Below are positions 1 through 6,000 of a stretch of 7,472 nucleotides of DNA, in pieces. The stretch's first letter is position 1. Each line of letters starts with the position of its first letter. A program made the translations under genes and the position numbers. The stretch spans positions 1 through 7,472 of the forward strand of contig JBLHKE010000375.1 in NCBI GenBank assembly GCA_047619485.1, in the 5' to 3' direction. This stretch comes from JBLHKE01 sp047619485. Lineage in GTDB: Bacteria; Verrucomicrobiota; Verrucomicrobiia; Verrucomicrobiales; DEV007. The notes under the pieces were generated by a model. The model searched no databases. It was not told the origin of the DNA and was given only the letters and a program-made list of their open reading frames with translations.

Positions 1-63
1 GGCGTCTTTGGCTGTCATTTGCTGGTTCGGCGCACCAAAATTCAGAACGACCCAACGGTCGTA
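1..63. repeat. Diverged direct repeat, copy at the window edge (partner at 415-477)
   Basis: Positions 1-63 align without gaps to 415-477, an offset of 414 bases (138 codons). Both copies begin 'ggcgtc(t/c)ttggc(t/c)gtca' and share 'ggcaccaaaat'-like and 'cggcccaac'-like blocks with scattered substitutions. The repeat is the DNA trace of the duplicated tail module and not a mobile element, because the frame and the protein motif are conserved across both copies. Confidence 0.8.
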
Positions 64-96
64 GTCGGGCGTTGGGAGGGGATCGATTCCCGAACT
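1..96 (-). other. Start of tail module 2 (cut by the window edge)
   Basis: Residues 2459-2490. 'YDRWVVLNFGAPNQQMTAKD' followed by Ala repeats the beginning of tail module 1 ('YASWAARYFGAANPLLTAKD' plus Ala), with 11 of 21 residues identical, including W, FGA, N and TAKDA. The calcium loop expected next would fall just beyond position 1. By comparison with module 1 the protein should continue roughly 100-140 residues before ending. Confidence 0.75.
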
Positions 97-3000
97 TAGC
101 GCCCTCAGACGAATGAACCGCCTGGAGCTGGAGGCAATCGGATTCGTATCACGAGCCTCCCATACTTGGTACGACGGGTCGGCATCATCGATCAGCACGA
201 GTTCGACGTCGGCTGTTTCGCTGCTCCAAGTGAGCAAATCTCCAGACACTTCGGCGATTAGAGTATCGTCGCCAGTCCCATTCGCACGTCGATACCGCAG
301 CGTGAGAAAGCCGTCCTCGACACGCGGTTTCGGCAGGGCCTCCGAATCCGCGACGAGCGGATCGAGCCCGAGGAGAAACTCCAGCAGGTTGGTGATTCCG
401 TCCTGTTCCGGGTCGGCGTCCTTGGCCGTCAGCAGTGGATTTGCGGCACCAAAATATCGGGCGGCCCAACTGGCGTAGGCCGATACTGCAGAGGGTCCTT
501 GACCTGGGGTTCCGCCGGAGTCGGAACTTGGTCGCCAGCTTTGTTTCTCATTCCATGTCCGGCGAGGGGACATGGCGTCGATGATGACGAGCGATCGCCC
601 GCCGCCATCGGTCTCTGGGTACCACGCATCGTCGTAGCGAAAGTCGAGGATGCCCGCGCCAAAGTTAGTCAATTCCAAGCGCAGTCGCTCGCCAGCGTTA
701 TCGAGTTTCCCAGTGTATTCGCCAGCGACGTCGGCGACCCCGACTCCATACTCGGCTTCGAAAGCGGCCTGATCTGCAACGACGACGATGACCTTACCCG
801 GATTTAGCGTCCATTGCGGAAAATCGAATCGGATACCCTCGCTGAAACGGATACCCGATAGCTCGATCGGCGCTGGACCAGTATTCTGCAGCTCAATGTA
901 TTCAAGTGCTGGCGCGAGCGGGTGGTACATGAATTCGGTGATGCGCAGGCTCTCGATCAGAATTGATTCCGCTCCCAGGTCGGCGTTGTTGGAAAATCCG
1001 GGAGTTGGCAGGACAAAAGAGGCGAATATCGACGCGCCATCAGTCGCCCGGCCCTCGCTGATATCTTCGCTCTGCGTCGCATAGAAGACCTTGTCGATCT
1101 CCTCACCGACTGTGTCGCTGAGGGCGATGCCTTCGGCAACACGCGATAACTGGAAGTCTAGATTTCGCCCCGCGGTGAATGCGACAAAACCGCCGCCGGC
1201 GATGTAGCTCTGCGCTATGATCGTCTGGCGCTGTGGCGCGTTCACTGGGTCGTCACTGAGATACAAACCTCCGAGCGCAACTGGCAGCGGATCAGGATTG
1301 TAGAGCTCGAGAAAATCCGCATCGAAGATGATCTCGTTGGTCGCCAGCCACTCGTTGATTTTCAGCGTTGCGGGATCGCCCAGCGGCTGAGCGATGTTTG
1401 CATCGCCTAGGGTTGCTTGGTTCAGTATCCACTCGAGTCGATGTCCCGCCCGCCCGATCGATTTGCCCGGAACCTGAGATCCGAATGCGATCGAATCGAC
1501 CAGCGTGCCTGCCGTAGTGTAGAGATAGACTTCATCGCCATCACCATCGAGCCCGAAGCCGAGATGGAGGCCGCTAGTGGTGTTCGGCGCGTCGGCGAAA
1601 AGGAGTAGATAGTCGCCCGGGAGCACCGTGGTGTTCGGTGGAAACAAATATTTCATCGGATTGGAGGCATCATCCGAAATACTCGAGCCGGCGAGTTCGA
1701 TCGGCGTGGTCCCATCATTGTACAATTCGATGACATCAGGGAATGATCCCTCATGCTCGAAGGTGCCGCTGTTGATCGCCAATACTTCGTTGATCACGAT
1801 GCGGGAGAGCGCGCCATTGACTGTCCAAGGCCTCGATGCGCTCGCGTTCTCAACCGCCTGCCACACACCGGCCGAGTTCTTGCCAATCACATCGACCGAA
1901 TGCAAACCATCCACCAGTCCGACAATGCTCGCGGGTGTAGTTACGCTGAGTTCAACTCCAAAGGCACCGCCATCGAAGCGATAGCGGTAGTGCGTGATCC
2001 CGGGGCCGGCGATCGACAGCGAAGCCACCGACGCGCTCGTCAGGGTCGGCGGTTCTCCGGAAATACTTGCCCCTACGGACACCAAGGCACCCATGTCGAG
2101 TCCGTTCGGTCCGGCCTGCAGGGCAGGGGAACCGGCTGCCAATCGAAAGTCCCCCGCGGGGCCGTCGAGAAAACGTGGGTCGGATTCGAGATTGCCAATT
2201 CCCAAGGCATGATGTTGCGCCGACACGATCGAGCGATCTACAGAGATGATCGGATCCGGTTCTCCGTTCTGGGAGAACTGATTCTCGAACATCGTCGCGA
2301 TGTTGTGGAAGATGCTGCCGTCGATGGAGATTTTATCGCCGGGCACGAAACCTGCAAGCGATGGCTCGTCGAAGTTGATCGCGGCCACGGCGACATCGGC
2401 GACGGTGTTATTTTCAAAAGTCGCACGTGAGTTCCCTTTCAAAAGCAGTACGTGATCGACGTCGGCGAAGATGTTCCTAACAATGGTCAAATCCGAACCG
2501 CCGGTGGCGGCAATGGCATTCGAGGTGCCACCACCCGGCTGTGCTTGATGGACGTTCTCAAAGAGGTTGCCTTCGATGTGCGCGTCTGCACCGTTCAGGT
2601 CGAGGATGTCGTCCGATCCGCCATGGAATGTGTTCGAATAGGCTTGGAAAATCGGGCCCGGCCGTTGGCAATCGGAGAACGCTACCACATCGCTGTCCCC
2701 CAGCGTGGTGCCGAAAGTGTTGCCTTCGAGGACGAAATATTCTCCGCCACCGAGGCTGCCCCCGCGGATGGCTTCCTCGCCGTCGATCGATGGGAAGACC
2801 GAGTTGCGGACGATCAGGGACGGGTGATCGACTTCGAGGATCGTCTCGGTCGTTCCGCCCCAGCCCATCGAATCGATCGTCACCTTCGACCTGTCCACCT
2901 CGATCGATTGGCTGCCCGCGGTGGCGTAACTCATGTCCACGAAGGCGAGGGCGTTGTCTTCGAGGGTTCCGTCAAACAAGATGCCGGCCCATCCGGAGGC

Positions 3001-6000
3001 GTCTCCCGGCTCCCGGGTCAGCTGGATGCGCTGAGTTGCGTTGCCTGCCGCGACCAGCCTGCCGCGGACGATGATCCGTGCTCCATCGCGAAAATACACG
3101 CTCGTCCCTGGCTCGATCGTCAGGGTCACGCCGGGTGGAACGATTATGTCGCCGTCAATCACGAACGGTCCGCCTGTCGCAGTTAAGGTTGTGTCGCTCA
3201 CTAGTGGGCCAGCGGGAATCGTGGTCGTGCCACCGACGTCATACCAGAGCTCGACGGTCTCACTGGCGAGAATTTCGTCGTTTTCGCCGAGCGCCTGAAC
3301 GAGAATCGTATTCACGCCGGGAGTGATTCCGAAGTCGAAGTCGGCGGATGTCGCGGCGAGCTCCAAATCCATGCTGATGTCGGAGCTGGCTCCATCCAAT
3401 TGATGGATTTCCACTGCGATGGTGTTGATTCCGTTAACAAGTACGCCAGCGGGCACTATGAACGAATCGATCTGCTCGGCAGTGGCCAAAGCGAGATCGC
3501 TGAAAGTCGCATCTGCTACAATGTTCACGCGCGCTACCTCCGTGCCGTTGATGTAGACGGCCGCCCCATCATCGTAGTTGAGCGTCAGTGTCATATCCGC
3601 TAGTTGCGTGACATCGTCGACCGCGAAAGTCGTCCGGAAATACGTGGTCGGGTACTTGGCTAATTCGTCAGGGCCATAGCCGACCGTGGTTGCCTCGTCG
3701 CCGTCGCCGTAGCCAAGCTGGGCGGGGCCGGATGGCCAAAGGCTGTCATCGAAGCCGGTCTCGCGCCATGCCACGCCCTGGTCGGAACCTTCGTCGAGGT
3801 ATTTCCAGTCGCTGCCGAAGGGCAACAAGGTCACATTGGCGTCCAGCACGCTCGACCATGTGCCGTCTTTCACATTGAGCGCCGCATCCTGACCGTTAAT
3901 TAGAACGCGACGCGTGTTGACGGCATCGATCGAGCCACCGAGTCCAGTCGCCAGCGGATCCGTGGTGTAGGGGAGGCCGTTCTGCGGATTGAGGTTCGAC
4001 CCGACTGAGAAACTCGACGGGATCTGTGACAGGATACTCGCGCGGCGTTGATCCATGAATGTGACGATGTCGTCGATGACGTTCTGCGGCACCCAACCGT
4101 CCGCACAATGTCGCACCAACTCGTTGAACTGCTCTGCCGAGAAGCTCGACTCCCCCAGATCTCTCAAGTGCGCGTAGTATCTGCGGGCGATCTCCGGATG
4201 GTTGAAGAACGGAACCAGCTGGCCGATCGAGTTGCCAACAAAGTTGTTCTCGATGGCTTGAAAGATGGTGGCGTTCGGGTTGGAGCCGGTATCGCCCAGG
4301 CCGAAAATTGTGTCTAGGTCGTGCGGGATGAGGACAAATCGCGGGTCGTTCATCCCGCGATACATCGAATAATCGTCGTCGTGGCCGTTACTGAGATTGG
4401 TCTCGCTATTGTTCAAGAACGCCATCACCGCAAACCACCGCGTCCACTGGTCGATGTTCACCACTGCATCGACCTGGTCGAAATAGGTTTCGCCGGACGC
4501 GCTGTTCATGACCTTGAGCAACTGGTGCAGGTCGCTCCAATCATTCGCCGAGCTATTGGAACCCTTGCTCCAGCCGTCCCCCAGGTAAGCGTTGATGTCG
4601 GGTGAGGAGTCGGCCTCCGAGCGGACCGCCCAGCGCGCATCGGGGCGTCTTTTCTTGTAGTGATTCCCGTCTGAATCGTCCGGGAATTGGTGTTTGGCGA
4701 ACTCGCCACCCAGCGGCTCGAGATGGACGTATGAACCGTAGAGTTTCGAATCCTGATCGTCGCTGGAGTGGTCGACACCATTGAGTCGAACTTGCACCGG
4801 AATTGCATCGGGTGCGGCGATGTCAGAGGCGCGGTGCAGTTTCATGCCGATGGTTTGCAACCAAGAGAACTGCGTGTTCAGATTCATGCGAGTGGAACCT
4901 TGCCATGGTTCGTCCCGAGGGACGTTGACCCGCCAGTTGCGCGGCAGGCGCCCGCGGCTGCCGGCACCGCGCACCCGCAAGCCACAGCGATAGCGCACAT
5001 CGAAGTCCGTCCCCTGGCGGACGATGAAAGTCGCGTTCTTCTGGGCGTTGCTGCCAGAGTTGTAGTTCCTGGGCCGGAAATCAATTTCCTCGCCCACCGG
5101 CAGGATCAAGCGGTAGACCGGCTGCTTGCCTGCGTAGGATTCGTCATCGACTTGGTAGAGTAGATTGGCTCCTTGGGTGCCTGCTCCATCCGTCGAAGGC
5201 GGCCAGGTCCGGGTGTTCGTTCCGTCGCTGGACGCGAGGTAGAACTCGACCACCGCCCCGTCCGCTTGCGCCGGAAGTGTCGCGGAAAACTTGCCGCCGC
5301 CATCCGCGCGCATCGGCACGCCGAGAAAGGCATCAGGATTGCGGGCGGACAATCGATAGTAAACGGTCGCTGACAGTCCCGCGTCGCTCTCGTTCTTCAG
5401 TTCGGCTGTGACGGTGACTGGCTCGCCTGGGCGCGGCACCGCGGGGCGATGTTTCACGTTTCGAATCAGCGGGGCTATGTCGGTGGCCGCGACCGAATTT
5501 ACTGATCCCGGCGTCGGCGCAGCCGCTGCCCAGTTTTGACCAGTCTTGTTCGGCATCAATGGGTTGATCACCTGGATCGAATCTCCGCCGCCATCGTGAG
5601 AGGCGACCCAGATCCACCCATCTTCGCCTCCCTGTTGCTGTGGCCGGCGGCGCGCCCAGTCGCCTTGGTCGCTGTAGTCGACATCGTCAGACTCGTTGCC
5701 CGCAGCGTCGAAGAGTTGCACGCGTTCGCCACTGTTGCTCAGGCGCCCGGTCCAGTTTCCGGCGAGATTTGGGATCGCGCCATACGCTGCTTCGAAGGCT
5801 GCGGAATCCGCTGCGACGACAAAATACTCTCCCGGGTTGATCGAGACGTCCGGGAAGGTGAAATCGATCCCGTTGGTGAACTGCCAGCCGAGAAGATGGA
5901 TCGGACTGCTACCGATATTGGAGAGCTCGATGAATTCCTCGCTGTCGTTCTCGGAGGCGGGGTGGGACATGATCTCGCTGATGGCGATCGATCCCGCCGC

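Noticed and set aside
2452..3186. Long + strand ORF (244 codons), with others at 1753-2430 (225 codons) and 5536-6174 (212 codons)
   Set aside because: All lie antisense to the continuous minus-strand frame. That frame encodes clear beta-helix, Ig-like and LTD/cadherin-like motifs in the same stretches. The + strand products show no domain pattern and are rich in chance Arg, Ser and Val. They are a by-product of GC-rich codon use on the other strand.
3896..4108. Short minus-strand ORFs in other frames, for example at 3896-4108, 4506-4808 and 5333-5617
   Set aside because: They overlap the giant frame on the same strand but out of phase, and their translations are low-complexity Arg/Ser/Thr-rich sequence without motifs. 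No frameshift joins them to the main frame, which remains open through each of these regions.
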